Assembly: GCF_009823805.1 (NCBI RefSeq)
Contig: NZ_WUEK01000002.1
Span: forward strand, 372,001 to 436,000
Source: Nocardioides flavescens
GTDB lineage: Bacteria; Actinomycetota; Actinomycetes; Propionibacteriales; Nocardioidaceae
DNA: 64,000 bases
Direction: 5' to 3'
Shown here piece by piece: positions 16,576 through 25,016 of the stretch; the first letter of the stretch is position 1, and every line of letters starts with the position of its first letter. Made by a program: the position numbers and the translations under genes. Under the pieces are notes generated by a model. It was given only the letters and a program-made list of their open reading frames with translations, did not search any database and had not been told where the DNA came from.

Positions 16576-16661
16576 TGTCCGAGGGGGGACTTGAACCCCC
16601 ACGCCCGATAAAGGGCACTAGCACCTCAAGCTAGCGCGTCTGCCAATTCCGCCACCCGGAC
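16576..16661 (-). tRNA. tRNA-Leu(GAG)
   Basis: On the minus strand it begins GTCCGGGTGGCGGAATTGG. The anticodon arm is CTAGC-TTGAGGT-GCTAG with anticodon GAG. A long variable arm follows (GTGCCCTTTATCGGGCGT), then the T arm GGGGGTTCAAGTCCCCC and the acceptor CTCGGAC plus discriminator A. The 7-bp acceptor closes with one G-T pair. CCA is encoded at 16573-16575. It reads CUC and CUU codons. Confidence 0.96.
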
Positions 16662-16740
16662 GAGTGCGGTCGAAAACTTAGCAGGCACCTCGCCCACACA
16701 CCGCATCGAGGTCCCTCGTGTCGCGTGACATGCTCGGGAC

Positions 16741-18054
16741 ATGGCTGACAGCGACCGTACGACGGGCTCGGGCGAAGCGGAGGTCGTCGAGCTGTGCCGC
16801 GACCTGATCCGCTTCGACACCAGCAACTACGGCGACGACTCGGGCCCGGGGGAGCGCAAGGCGGCCGAGCACGTGGCGGCGCTGCTCGACGAGGTGGGCA
16901 TCGAGAGCCGGCTCTACGAGTCCGAGCCCGGCCGCACCTCGCTGGTGGCCCGGTGGGGCGGCAACGAGGGCGACGGGCTGCTGCTGCACGGCCACCTCGA
17001 CGTGGTGCCGGCCGCCGCCGAGGACTGGCGCGTGGACCCGTTCTCCGGCGAGGTCGAGGACGGCTACCTGTGGGGCCGCGGCGCCGTCGACATGAAGGAC
17101 TTCGACGCGATGCTGCTGGCCACGGTGCGCCAGCGCCAGCGCGAGGGGCGCGTGCCGAGCCGACCCGTCACGCTGTGCTTCACCGCCGACGAGGAGGCCG
17201 GCGGCCACCGCGGGGCGCAGGTGCTGGTCGAGGAGCACGCGGAGGAGTTCGAGGGCGTCACCGAGGCGGTCGGCGAGGTCGGCGGCTTCTCGGTCACCGT
17301 GCGCGACCAGCGCGTCTACCTCGTCGAGGCGGCCGAGAAAGGCATGGCCTGGATGAAGCTGACGGCCCGCGGCACCGCCGGCCACGGGTCGATGATCAAC
17401 CGCGACAACGCCGTCAGCCGCCTCACCGCGGCGGTGGCGCGCCTCGGGGCCTACGAGTGGCCCGTGCGGCTCACGCCGACCATGCAGGTGCTCCTCGCGA
17501 CCATCGGCGACCTCGCCGGCACCGAGGCGACGCCCGAGAACGCCGCCGACCTGGTGCAGGAGTTCGGCGGCGCCGCCCGGATGCTCGGCGCGGTCATCAG
17601 CAACACCGTCAACCCGACCCAGCTCCAGGCCGGCTACAAGGTCAACGTCGTGCCGACCGAGGCCACCGCGCACGTCGACGGCCGGTTCCTGCCCGGCTAC
17701 GAGGACGAGTTCTTCGACACCGTGCGCGAGCTGCTCGGCGACGGCATCGACCTGGAGTTCCTCTCCCACCAGCACCCGTGGGAGACGCCGTACGACGGCG
17801 CCCTGGTCGACGCGATGCACCGCTCCGTGCTGGCCGAGGACCCGGGGTCGATCGTGGCGCCGTACCTCATGAGCGGCGGCACCGACGCCAAGCACTTCCG
17901 CAAGCTCGGGATGCGCTCCTACGGGTTCGCACCGCTGCGGCTGCCCGCCGACCTGGACTTCACCGCGCTCTTCCACGGCGTGGACGAGCGGGTGCCCACC
18001 GACGCGTTGGAGTTCGGCGTGCGGGTGCTCGACCGGTTCTTGGACGAGATCTAG
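16741..18054 (+). CDS. M20-family metallopeptidase
   Basis: 437 residues. M20/M25/M40 motifs are present: LLHGHLDVVPA with the metal His and catalytic Asp near residues 83-85, WGRGAVDMKDFDAM with a metal Asp near 117, and FTADEEAGGHRGAQ with catalytic and metal Glu near 151-152. A dimerisation domain follows (GHGSMINRDNAVSRL), and SGGTDAKHFRKLG supplies the last metal His. Such enzymes hydrolyse dipeptides or N-acyl amino acids; the substrate is not clear. It faces tRNA-Leu and ends at the first palindromic element. Confidence 0.92.
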   Translation: MADSDRTTGSGEAEVVELCRDLIRFDTSNYGDDSGPGERKAAEHVAALLDEVGIESRLYESEPGRTSLVARWGGNEGDGLLLHGHLDVVPAAAEDWRVDPFSGEVEDGYLWGRGAVDMKDFDAMLLATVRQRQREGRVPSRPVTLCFTADEEAGGHRGAQVLVEEHAEEFEGVTEAVGEVGGFSVTVRDQRVYLVEAAEKGMAWMKLTARGTAGHGSMINRDNAVSRLTAAVARLGAYEWPVRLTPTMQVLLATIGDLAGTEATPENAADLVQEFGGAARMLGAVISNTVNPTQLQAGYKVNVVPTEATAHVDGRFLPGYEDEFFDTVRELLGDGIDLEFLSHQHPWETPYDGALVDAMHRSVLAEDPGSIVAPYLMSGGTDAKHFRKLGMRSYGFAPLRLPADLDFTALFHGVDERVPTDALEFGVRVLDRFLDEI

Positions 18055-18059
18055 CCACG

Positions 18060-18149
18060 CCGGTGGTCGAGGAGGCCCGCCAGGACCGTCTCGAAGCCAC
18101 GTCACGGAGTGTGGTCTCAAGACAGGACTTCGTCCTTCCTCAACCACCG
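18060..18149. repeat. Convergent-gene palindromic element, copy 1
   Basis: A nested inverted repeat. The outer arms are CGGTGGTCGAGGAGG and CCTTCCTCAACCACCG. The inner arms are GTCTCGAAGCCAC and GTGGTCTCAAGAC. A small GGAC-TTC-GTCC stem lies in the right half. It fills the gap between the convergent M20 and DUF5703 genes. Related copies occur at 20231 and 59085. Confidence 0.85.
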
Positions 18150-18158
18150 TGGGTCAGC

Positions 18159-18392
18159 TCAGGCGGTGCGGACGGCCTTGATGATCCGGCGGCGCAGCAG
18201 CACCCGGCGGGTGCCGTCGGCGGAGATCTGGACCCGGTCGAGCTCCCAGCCGCCGTGCTCGGCGCGGGCGACGAGCAGCTTGGTGACGACGTTGCGGGGG
18301 AAGCCGCGCTCGAAGGTCACCTTGTCGAACTCCCACTCGACGCCGGGGCCGATGCGGGGGCGGCCCTTGCGGTGCTCGGGTGCGCGGCTCAT
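18159..18392 (-). CDS. DUF5703-family small protein
   Basis: 77 residues from ATG 18392, which overlaps the aldo/keto reductase stop (ATGA). The sequence (RKGRPRIGPGVEWEFDKVTF, GFPRNVVTKLLVARAEHGGWELDRVQISADG, RRVLLRRRIIKAVRTA) matches the short DUF5703 family of actinobacteria, where E-W-E-F and G-W-E-L-x-R are conserved. Its role is unknown. A coupled position behind an aldo/keto reductase may be only local. The C terminus is strongly basic. Confidence 0.8.
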   Translation of the reverse strand: MSRAPEHRKGRPRIGPGVEWEFDKVTFERGFPRNVVTKLLVARAEHGGWELDRVQISADGTRRVLLRRRIIKAVRTA

Positions 18393-19333
18393 CGCCCCTC
18401 CGAGACGTCGTCGAGGGCCTGGGTGAGCTCGGGTGGCAGGGTGCGCTCCTCGCTGGCCAGGGCGGCCTGCAGCTGCGCCGTCGTGCGGGCGCCCACGATC
18501 GGGGCGGTGACACCCGGGCGGTCGCGCACCCAGGCCAGGGCGACCTCCACCGGCGTCCAGCCGAGCCCCTCGGCCGCGCGGACGACGGCCTCGACGACCT
18601 GCGAGCTCGACTCGTCGCGGTAGGGGTCGACGAAGGCCGACATCTCCGAGGCACCGCGGGAGTCCGACGGGGTGCCGGAGCGGTACTTGCCGGTCAGGAC
18701 CCCCCGACCGAGGGGCGACCAGGGCAGCAGCCCGAGGCCGAGCTCCTGCGCGGCGGGCACGATCTCGTGCTCGACCGAGCGGTTGAGCAGGGAGTACTCC
18801 ACCTGCGTCGAGACCAGCGGGGCGCGCCCCGGCGCGGAGCGCTGCCAGGTCGCGGCCTGCGCTGTGCGCCAGCCGCTCCAGTTCGAGATGCCGACGTACG
18901 ACGCCCGGCCGGTCGCGACCGCGGTGTCGAGGGCGGCCAGCGTCTCCTCGAGCGGCGCGGAGTCGGACCACACGTGCACCTGCCAGAGGTCGACGTGGTC
19001 GACGCCGAGGCGGCGCAGCGAGGTGTCGAGATGGGTGAGCAGCCCGCGGCGCGAGGTGTCGGCCACGCGCCCGGACCGGCCGTAGCCGAAGCCGCCCTTG
19101 GTGGCGATCACCAGCTCGTCGCGGGGGAACTCGCGCAGCAGCGAGCCGAGCAGCTCCTCAGACGCACCGCCGCTGTAGACGTGGGCGGTGTCGAGCAGCG
19201 TGCCACCCGCGGCGACGAACGCCGTCAGCTGCTCGCGGGCCACGTGCTCGTCGGTAGCCCCGCCCCAGGTCATCAGCCCGAGGCCGAGCCGCGAGACGCG
19301 CAGTCCGCTGGCCCCCAGAACGCGTTCCTGCAT
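18389..19333 (-). CDS. Aldo/keto reductase
   Basis: 314 residues from ATG 19333, 7 bases downstream of a TAGGTT box, which fixes the start over a longer in-frame option at 19381. The AKR barrel signatures are present: GLRVSRLGLGLMTWGG, LDTAHVYSGGASEELLG with catalytic Asp and Tyr, VIATKGGFG with Lys, and VDLWQVHVWS with His. The C-terminal NADPH-binding end reads VTAPIVGARTTAQLQAAL. It should reduce carbonyl compounds with NADPH; the substrate cannot be told. Confidence 0.92.
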   Translation of the reverse strand: MQERVLGASGLRVSRLGLGLMTWGGATDEHVAREQLTAFVAAGGTLLDTAHVYSGGASEELLGSLLREFPRDELVIATKGGFGYGRSGRVADTSRRGLLTHLDTSLRRLGVDHVDLWQVHVWSDSAPLEETLAALDTAVATGRASYVGISNWSGWRTAQAATWQRSAPGRAPLVSTQVEYSLLNRSVEHEIVPAAQELGLGLLPWSPLGRGVLTGKYRSGTPSDSRGASEMSAFVDPYRDESSSQVVEAVVRAAEGLGWTPVEVALAWVRDRPGVTAPIVGARTTAQLQAALASEERTLPPELTQALDDVSEGR

Positions 19334-19398
19334 GGCCTCAAACCTAGTGGTCCCGCCGAAAGGGTGGTCGGAGCGCCACACCCGTACGCTGTCCGCCC

Positions 19399-20223
19399 GT
19401 GGGTGACTTCCTCCAGGCGGTGGTCCTGGGCCTGATCCAGGGGCTGACCGAGTTCCTCCCGATCTCGAGCAGCGCGCACCTGCGCATCTACCCGGAGCTG
19501 TTCGGGTGGGGCGACCCCGGTGCGGCGTTCACGGCCGTGATCCAGATCGGCACCGAGCTCGCCGTGCTCATCTACTTCTGGTCCGACATCTGGCGGATCT
19601 TCACGACCTGGCTGCGCTCACTGTGGCGCCCCGAGCTCCGCGGGCACCTCGACGCCCGCATGGGCTGGTACATCATCGTCGGCTCGGTGCCGATCGTCGT
19701 GCTGGGCGTGGCGCTCAAGGACGTCATCGAGTCCAACTTCCGCAGCCTGTGGCTCATCGGCACCACGCTGATCGTGCTCGGCATCGTGCTCGGCATCGCC
19801 GACCGGGTCGGGCGCACCGACCGCACGATCCGCCAGATCACCTTCCGCGACGCGGTGCTCATGGGCCTGGCCCAGGCCTGCGCGCTGATCCCCGGCGTCT
19901 CCCGCTCCGGAGCGACGCTGTCGATGGGCCGCTTCCTGGGCTACGACCGCGAGGCCGCGACGCGCTACGCCTTCCTGCTCGCCATCCCGGCGGTCATCGG
20001 CGCCGGCGTCTTCCAGCTCAAGGACATCCCGGGCTCGACCAACCCCTACGGCTGGGGCCCCACGATCGTGGCGACGGTCGTGTCCTTCGTCGTGGGGTAC
20101 GCCGCGATCGCGTGGCTGCTGCGCTACGTCAGCACCAACTCCTACACTCCGTTCGTCGTCTACCGGGTCGCGCTCGGCACGCTCACGCTGGTCCTCGTCG
20201 CGACGGGCGTCCTCGCCGCCTGA
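19399..20223 (+). CDS. uppP: Undecaprenyl-diphosphatase UppP
   Basis: 274 residues from GTG 19399. Family motifs are LGLIQGLTEFLPISSSAHLR (residues 10-29) with the catalytic E and SSSAH, and ALIPGVSRSGATLSMGRFLG with the PGxSRSG loop. About eight membrane helices are predicted. The enzyme removes a phosphate from undecaprenyl diphosphate to regenerate the lipid carrier for peptidoglycan and wall polymers, and high expression gives bacitracin tolerance. A TACGCT box 8 bases before the start suggests a leaderless mRNA. Confidence 0.96.
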   Translation: MGDFLQAVVLGLIQGLTEFLPISSSAHLRIYPELFGWGDPGAAFTAVIQIGTELAVLIYFWSDIWRIFTTWLRSLWRPELRGHLDARMGWYIIVGSVPIVVLGVALKDVIESNFRSLWLIGTTLIVLGIVLGIADRVGRTDRTIRQITFRDAVLMGLAQACALIPGVSRSGATLSMGRFLGYDREAATRYAFLLAIPAVIGAGVFQLKDIPGSTNPYGWGPTIVATVVSFVVGYAAIAWLLRYVSTNSYTPFVVYRVALGTLTLVLVATGVLAA

Positions 20224-20230
20224 CCACTCA

Positions 20231-20322
20231 CCGGTGGGTGAGGAGGCCGGCTACGGCCGTCTCGAAACCACTCGACCCCGGCCGTGGTCTCGAGACAGGA
20301 CTTCGTCCTTCCTCAACCACCG
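20231..20322. repeat. Convergent-gene palindromic element, copy 2
   Basis: The best-preserved copy. The outer arms are CCGGTGGGTGAGGAGG and CCTTCCTCAACCACCGG. The inner arms are GTCTCGAAACCA and TGGTCTCGAGAC, followed by GGAC-TTC-GTCC. It lies between the convergent uppP and corA genes and could fold on both strands as a two-way terminator. Confidence 0.88.
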
Positions 20323-20329
20323 GTGCAGC

Positions 20330-21310
20330 TCAGAGCCAGCCGGACCGCTTGAAGAAGAACCAGAGCCCGCCCGAGATCGCACACATCAGCGCGACGGCCA
20401 TCGGGTAGCCGAAGGTCCAGCTCAGCTCGGGCATGTGGGTGAAGTTCATGCCGTAGATCCCTGCGATCAGCGTGGGCGCCGCCGCGAGCGCGACGCCGGC
20501 GGAGATCTTGCGCATGTCGTCGTTCTGCTGCACCGCGATCCGCGCCAGGTGGGCGTCGAACGCCGTCGACAGCAGCCCGTCGAGGCTGTCGACGATGTCG
20601 GCGGTCTGGTTGAGGTGGTCGAGCACGTCGCGGTAGAACGGCGCCGCGCCCGGCACCATCCCGTGCACCGTGCCGGTGGCGAACTTGCGCAGCGGCTCGC
20701 GCAGCGGCATCACCGCGCGGCGCACCTCGGCGATCTCGCGCTTGAGGACGTAGATGCGGTTGGAGTCGTCGGTGCGGGCCGCCGAGAACACCGACTCCTC
20801 GATCTCGTCGACGTCGATCTGCAGCTCGTCGACGACGTCGACGTAGGCGTCGACCACGGTGTCGCACACCGCGTAGAGCACCGCCCACGGGCCGTGGGTG
20901 AGCGTGGTCGTGTCGGTCTCGAGCCGCTCGCGCGCCGAGTGCAGCTCGGAGCCGCGGCCGTGACGCACGGTCACGACGAAGTCGCGGCCGGCGAACAGAT
21001 TGATCTCACCGGTCTCGACGGCGTCGTCAGCGTCGACGTACCAGAGCGTCTTGAGGGTGAGGAACAGGCTGTCGTCGTACTTCTCCAGCTTGGGCCGCTG
21101 GTGGGCCTTGAGGGCGTCGTCGACGGCGAGCGGGTGCAGCCCGAACGCCGCCGCGACCTCGTGCAGCTCCTGGGCGCTCGGCTTGTAGAGCCCCACCCAG
21201 ACGAAGTCGTCCTCCTCCTCGACCTGGGCGCGCAGGCGGTCGTACTCGTGCGGGAAGCACTCGACCTCCACCCGCTTGCCGTGGCGGTAGAGGGCGCTGT
21301 CCACGATCAC
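20330..21310 (-). CDS. corA: CorA-family magnesium/cobalt transporter
   Basis: 326 residues from GTG 21310. A large cytosolic N-terminal domain (WVGLYKPSAQELHEVAAAFGLHP, KLEKYDDSLFLTLKTLWYVD) precedes two C-terminal membrane helices. The signature YGMNF follows the pore helix (APTLIAGIYGMNFTHMPEL), and the protein ends in a basic FFKRSGWL. CorA pentamers admit Mg2+ down the membrane potential. The gene is convergent with uppP across a palindromic element and divergent from the phosphomutase-like gene. Confidence 0.93.
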   Translation of the reverse strand: MIVDSALYRHGKRVEVECFPHEYDRLRAQVEEEDDFVWVGLYKPSAQELHEVAAAFGLHPLAVDDALKAHQRPKLEKYDDSLFLTLKTLWYVDADDAVETGEINLFAGRDFVVTVRHGRGSELHSARERLETDTTTLTHGPWAVLYAVCDTVVDAYVDVVDELQIDVDEIEESVFSAARTDDSNRIYVLKREIAEVRRAVMPLREPLRKFATGTVHGMVPGAAPFYRDVLDHLNQTADIVDSLDGLLSTAFDAHLARIAVQQNDDMRKISAGVALAAAPTLIAGIYGMNFTHMPELSWTFGYPMAVALMCAISGGLWFFFKRSGWL

Positions 21311-21361
21311 CGGCCCACGGTAGCCGCCGGGAGGCGTGCCGGTGGCCCGTAGGCTCGCAGC

Positions 21362-22090
21362 GTGGCGACGGTGATCCTGGTGCGGCACGGCCGCACCACG
21401 GCCAACAGCTCTGGAGTGCTCGCCGGTCGTACGGCGGGCGTGCGGCTCGACGAGACGGGGGTCGGGCAGGCGCAGCGCACCGCCGAGCGGCTCGCGGTGG
21501 TGCCGCTGACCGCGGTGGTGACGAGTCCGCTCGAGCGCTGCCGGCAGACCGCCAAGGCGATCTTGAAGGCCCAGACCGGCGAGCCGCTGACCGCCACCGA
21601 GCGCGGCATCACCGAGTGCGACTACGGCGAGTGGCAGGGCCGCTCGCTGAAGGACCTCGCCAAGGAGCCGCTGTGGAAGACGGTGCAGGCGCAGCCCTCG
21701 GCCGTGACCTTCCCGGGCGGGGAGTCGATGGTGACGATGCAGTCGCGTGCCGTCTCGGCGGTGCGGCGCCTCGACGCGGCGTACGAGGCGGAGCACGGGC
21801 CCGGCGCGGTGTGGGTGGCCGTCAGCCACGGCGACATCATCAAGTCGGTGCTGGCGGACGCGCTCGGCATGCACCTCGACCTGTTCCAGCGCATCCACGT
21901 CGACCCGGCGTCGGTCTCGATCGTCCGCTACACCGACGCGCGTCCCTACGTCGTCTCCAGCAACACCCACGCCGGGGACCTCTCGTGGCTCAAGCCACCG
22001 GCCAGGAAGGGACGGTCGAAGAAGGCGTCCCAGGACGCGGCGGTGGGCGGGGGCGCAGGTCCCTCGGGGGCCGCTGGGGGAGATGTCTAA
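21362..22090 (+). CDS. MSMEG_4193-type histidine phosphatase/phosphomutase family protein
   Basis: 242 residues from GTG 21362, 6 bases after TAGGCT. Histidine-phosphatase motifs are VILVRHGRTTAN (catalytic RHG, residues 5-13), SPLERCRQTA, ECDYGEWQGRSL and VAVSHGDIIKSVL (second His). This family is conserved in actinobacteria just before a DUF3090 gene and an SCO1664-type gene, as here, often next to mshC. Activity is probably phosphatase; the substrate is unknown. The C-terminal 30 residues are a Gly/Ala-rich tail. Confidence 0.92.
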   Translation: MATVILVRHGRTTANSSGVLAGRTAGVRLDETGVGQAQRTAERLAVVPLTAVVTSPLERCRQTAKAILKAQTGEPLTATERGITECDYGEWQGRSLKDLAKEPLWKTVQAQPSAVTFPGGESMVTMQSRAVSAVRRLDAAYEAEHGPGAVWVAVSHGDIIKSVLADALGMHLDLFQRIHVDPASVSIVRYTDARPYVVSSNTHAGDLSWLKPPARKGRSKKASQDAAVGGGAGPSGAAGGDV

Positions 22091-22099
22091 GGTGGCGAC

Positions 22100-22675
22100 A
22101 TGCCGCTGATCCACGCATTCGACCCGCCGGAGCGCTTCGTCACCGGCACGGTCGGCCCGCCCGGTGGGCGCACGTTCTTCCTGCAGGCGCGCAGCGGCAC
22201 GCGCCTGACCAGCGTGTCCCTGGAGAAGCAGCAGGTCGCCGCGCTGAGCGAGCGCATCGACCAGCTGCTCGACGAGGTGATGAGCAGCGACTCGACCGAG
22301 TCGGTCGTGCCCGCCGTCGCGCCCCTCGGCCTCGACGACACCGACCCGCTGGAGCAGCCGATCGAGGAGGAGTTCCGCGCCGGCACCATGACGCTGTCGT
22401 GGGACCCGGACGACGAGCGCGTCGTGATCGAGGTGTTCCCGTGGACCGAGGCGGCCGTCGTCAGCCCCGACCAGCTCGACGAGGAGCTCACCGAGCCCGA
22501 GCCCGACGAGGTCCTGCTGGTGCGCCTGGACGCCGGCGCCGCCCGCGCCTTCGTCAAGCGCGCCGAGCAGGTGCTCGAGGCCGGGCGCCCGAGCTGCCCT
22601 TTCTGCGGCAACCCGGTCGACCCGGAGGGCCACCTGTGCGTGCGGGCCAACGGCTTCAAGCGACGGGATCCGTGA
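22100..22675 (+). CDS. DUF3090-family protein
   Basis: 191 residues. Conserved features are HAFDPPERFVTGTVGPPGGR, FFLQARSGTRLTSVSLEKQQ and LSERIDQLLDEV, and a C-terminal zinc-knuckle-like CPFCGNPVDPEGHLC. Function is unknown, but the gene is kept between the phosphomutase-like and SCO1664-like genes throughout actinobacteria. The start has its own TAAGGT box 6 bases upstream, overlapping the stop of the preceding gene, so it may be transcribed separately as a leaderless mRNA. Confidence 0.93.
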   Translation: MPLIHAFDPPERFVTGTVGPPGGRTFFLQARSGTRLTSVSLEKQQVAALSERIDQLLDEVMSSDSTESVVPAVAPLGLDDTDPLEQPIEEEFRAGTMTLSWDPDDERVVIEVFPWTEAAVVSPDQLDEELTEPEPDEVLLVRLDAGAARAFVKRAEQVLEAGRPSCPFCGNPVDPEGHLCVRANGFKRRDP

Positions 22676-22685
22676 GCGCTCGTCC

Positions 22686-23468
22686 GTGAACGCACCGAGC
22701 CGTGAGCTCGCCGAGGGCGAGCTGAGCCTGCAGGGCCGGATCATGCCGGCCTCCAACGCGACGTTCCTGGGCGTCGTGGGTGAGGGCGAGGACGCGCCCA
22801 AGGTCGTCTACAAGCCGATCTCGGGGGAGCGGCCGCTGTGGGACTTCCCGCACGGCACCCTGGCCGGCCGCGAGGTCGCGGCCTACCTCGTCTCCGAGGC
22901 GAGCGGGTGGGACGTCGTCCCGCCGACCTGGCTGCGCGACGGTCCGCACGGGCCGGGGATGGTGCAGCTGTGGCGCGAGCCCGATCCCGACCAGGCCGCC
23001 GTGGACCTGGTGCCCGAGGGGCAGGCGCCGCGCGGTTGGAGGCACGTCTTCGACGGCATCGACGGCCGCGACCAGCCCGTCTCGCTGGTCCACGAGGACA
23101 CCGCCCCGCTGCACCGGATGGCCGTGCTCGACGTCGTCATCAACAACGCCGACCGCAAGGGCGGCCACGTGCTCGAGATGGCCGACGGCCACCGGCACGG
23201 GGTGGACCACGGCGTGACCTTCCACGAGGAGCACAAGCTGCGCACCGTGCTCTGGGGCTGGCTCGGTGAGCCGATCGACGAGGACGAGCTCGCCGTCGTC
23301 CAGCGCCTCGGCGTCGAGCTCTCCGGTCCGCTGGGTGAGGCGCTCGCCGCGCACCTCACCGACGAGGAGATCCTCGCGGCGGCGAAGCGGTGCCGCCGCC
23401 TCGTCGACCGCGCCGTCATGCCCGCGCCGCGCGGGTCGATGCCGGCGATCCCCTGGCCGCCGTTCTGA
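22686..23468 (+). CDS. SCO1664-family (PI3/4-kinase-like) protein
   Basis: 260 residues from GTG 22686. It begins with [14 protein letters not shown] and [32 protein letters not shown] in succession, then [18 protein letters not shown] and [21 protein letters not shown]. The pattern resembles the lysine, catalytic N-x-D-R-K and metal Asp of HipA/PI3-kinase-like folds, as annotated for this actinobacterial family. The partner trio with MSMEG_4193 and DUF3090 types is unbroken here, with 10 bases to the previous stop. The cellular role is not known. Confidence 0.9.
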   Translation: MNAPSRELAEGELSLQGRIMPASNATFLGVVGEGEDAPKVVYKPISGERPLWDFPHGTLAGREVAAYLVSEASGWDVVPPTWLRDGPHGPGMVQLWREPDPDQAAVDLVPEGQAPRGWRHVFDGIDGRDQPVSLVHEDTAPLHRMAVLDVVINNADRKGGHVLEMADGHRHGVDHGVTFHEEHKLRTVLWGWLGEPIDEDELAVVQRLGVELSGPLGEALAAHLTDEEILAAAKRCRRLVDRAVMPAPRGSMPAIPWPPF

Positions 23469-23596
23469 TCACGCAGCCGCCAGCGAGTGACGAGCTGCGG
23501 CGTGGCGGGATCAGGTCGAGCATGGCCTCCGGCCGAGGCACGAGGCCGGAACGGCCGGGTCGAGACCTGGGGACGAGGACGTCTAGGCTCTCCACC

Positions 23597-24841
23597 ATGC
23601 GTGCGTGGTCGGCTCCCGACGTCCCCGAGCTGCCCGAGAAGGGCCCCGAGGTGTCGCTGTTCGACACCGCGAGCGGTGAGAAGGTGCCGGTGGTGCCGGC
23701 CGACGGTCCGGCCCGGCTCTACGTCTGCGGCATCACCCCCTACGACGCCACGCACATGGGCCACGCGGCGACGTACGTCGGCTTCGACCTGCTGAACCGG
23801 GCCTGGCGCAGCGCCGGGCACGACGTGGTGTTCGCCGAGAACGTCACCGATGTCGACGACCCGCTGCTCGAGCGCGCCGAGAAGGTCGGCGTCGACTGGA
23901 CTGAGCTCGCCGAGCGCGAGACCGAGCTGTTCCGCCAGGACATGACGGCGCTGCGGGTGCTCCCGCCCGACCACTTCACCGGCGCGGTCGAGTCCATCCC
24001 GCTCGCGGTGGCGCTCATCGAGCGCCTCCAGGAGTCCGGCGCGGTCTACCGCGTCGAGGACGACCTCTACTTCTCGGTCACCGCCGACCCGGCGTTCGGC
24101 GACGAGTCTGGCTACGACCGCGACACGATGCTGCGCCTGTTCGGCGAGCGCGGTGGCGACCCCGAGCGCGAAGGCAAGAAGGACCCGCTCGACTGCGTCG
24201 TCTGGCGCGGCCCGCGCGACGGCGAGCCCTCGTGGTCGTCGTCGGTCGGCGAGGGCCGCCCCGGCTGGCACATCGAGTGCGCCGCCATCGCCCGCGAGCA
24301 TCTCGGCGAGGCCTTCGACGTGCAGGGCGGCGGGAGCGACCTCGTCTTCCCGCACCACGAGATGTGCGCCGGGCACGCCCAGGTCGCCTCGCCCGGCGTC
24401 CCGTTCGCGCGGGTCTACAGCCACGCCGGCATGGTCGGCTACGACGGCGAGAAGATGTCGAAGTCGCGCGGCAACCTCGTCTTCGTCTCCGCGCTGCGCA
24501 ACAGCGACGTCGACCCGATGGCGATCCGACTGGTGCTCCTGCGCCACCACTTCCGCTCCGACTGGGAGTGGACCGACGCCGAGCTCTTCGACGCCGTCGA
24601 CACCCTCGCCGACTGGCGCCGCGCCCTCTCGCTCGGCGCGGGTGCCCCGGCCGCGCCGCTGATCACCGAGGTGCTCGCCGCCCTGGCCGACGACCTCGAC
24701 GCCCCGCGCGCGGTCGCCGCCGTCCAGGGCTGGGTCGACGCCACCCTCGGCACCACCGGCCACCTCGCCGACAACTCCGACGAGCACGCCGCCCTCCAGG
24801 TCCACGCCCTCCTCGACGCCGCCCTCGGCCTCGCGCTCTGA
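23597..24841 (+). CDS. mshC: Mycothiol biosynthesis cysteine ligase MshC
   Basis: 414 residues from ATG 23597, 7 bases after TAGGCT, which fixes the start. It is a cysteinyl-tRNA-synthetase-like enzyme: [19 protein letters not shown] carries the zinc Cys and HIGH-type motif, HIECAAIA and [12 protein letters not shown] the remaining zinc ligands, and EKMSKSRGN the KMSKS loop. It lacks the tRNA-binding domain of CysRS, the hallmark of MshC. It joins cysteine to glucosaminyl-inositol with ATP in mycothiol synthesis, marking an actinobacterial host. Confidence 0.96.
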   Translation: MRAWSAPDVPELPEKGPEVSLFDTASGEKVPVVPADGPARLYVCGITPYDATHMGHAATYVGFDLLNRAWRSAGHDVVFAENVTDVDDPLLERAEKVGVDWTELAERETELFRQDMTALRVLPPDHFTGAVESIPLAVALIERLQESGAVYRVEDDLYFSVTADPAFGDESGYDRDTMLRLFGERGGDPEREGKKDPLDCVVWRGPRDGEPSWSSSVGEGRPGWHIECAAIAREHLGEAFDVQGGGSDLVFPHHEMCAGHAQVASPGVPFARVYSHAGMVGYDGEKMSKSRGNLVFVSALRNSDVDPMAIRLVLLRHHFRSDWEWTDAELFDAVDTLADWRRALSLGAGAPAAPLITEVLAALADDLDAPRAVAAVQGWVDATLGTTGHLADNSDEHAALQVHALLDAALGLAL

Positions 24842-24853
24842 GGCGTCCCGGCG

Positions 24854-24885
24854 GCCAGTTTCACCGGGTACCCGGTGAAACTGGC
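24854..24885. repeat. 32-base perfect palindrome after mshC
   Basis: GCCAGTTTCACCGGGT is followed directly by its exact reverse complement, ACCCGGTGAAACTGGC. It lies 12 bases after the mshC stop and can act as a terminator on either strand. It shares the core GTTTCACCG...CGGTGAAAC with the element at 24956. Confidence 0.85.
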
Positions 24886-24955
24886 GCTGACCTGACGAAA
24901 CTTCGTACGGGAAGCGTGAGTTCCCAACCAGCAGTTCGCCCCGCGCCGGGCCTCA

Positions 24956-24989
24956 CGCCGGTTTCACCGCCTAGACGGTGAAACCGGCG
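24956..24989. repeat. Second GTTTCACCG-core palindrome before the PAC2 stop
   Basis: Arms CGCCGGTTTCACCG (24956-24969) and CGGTGAAACCGGCG (24976-24989) enclose CCTAGA. It serves as the likely terminator of the PAC2 gene arriving from the right. The 70 bases between the two palindromes show nothing else recognisable. Confidence 0.85.
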
Positions 24990-25016
24990 TCGACGCCGAC
25001 GCCGCCGCTGGTGGCC

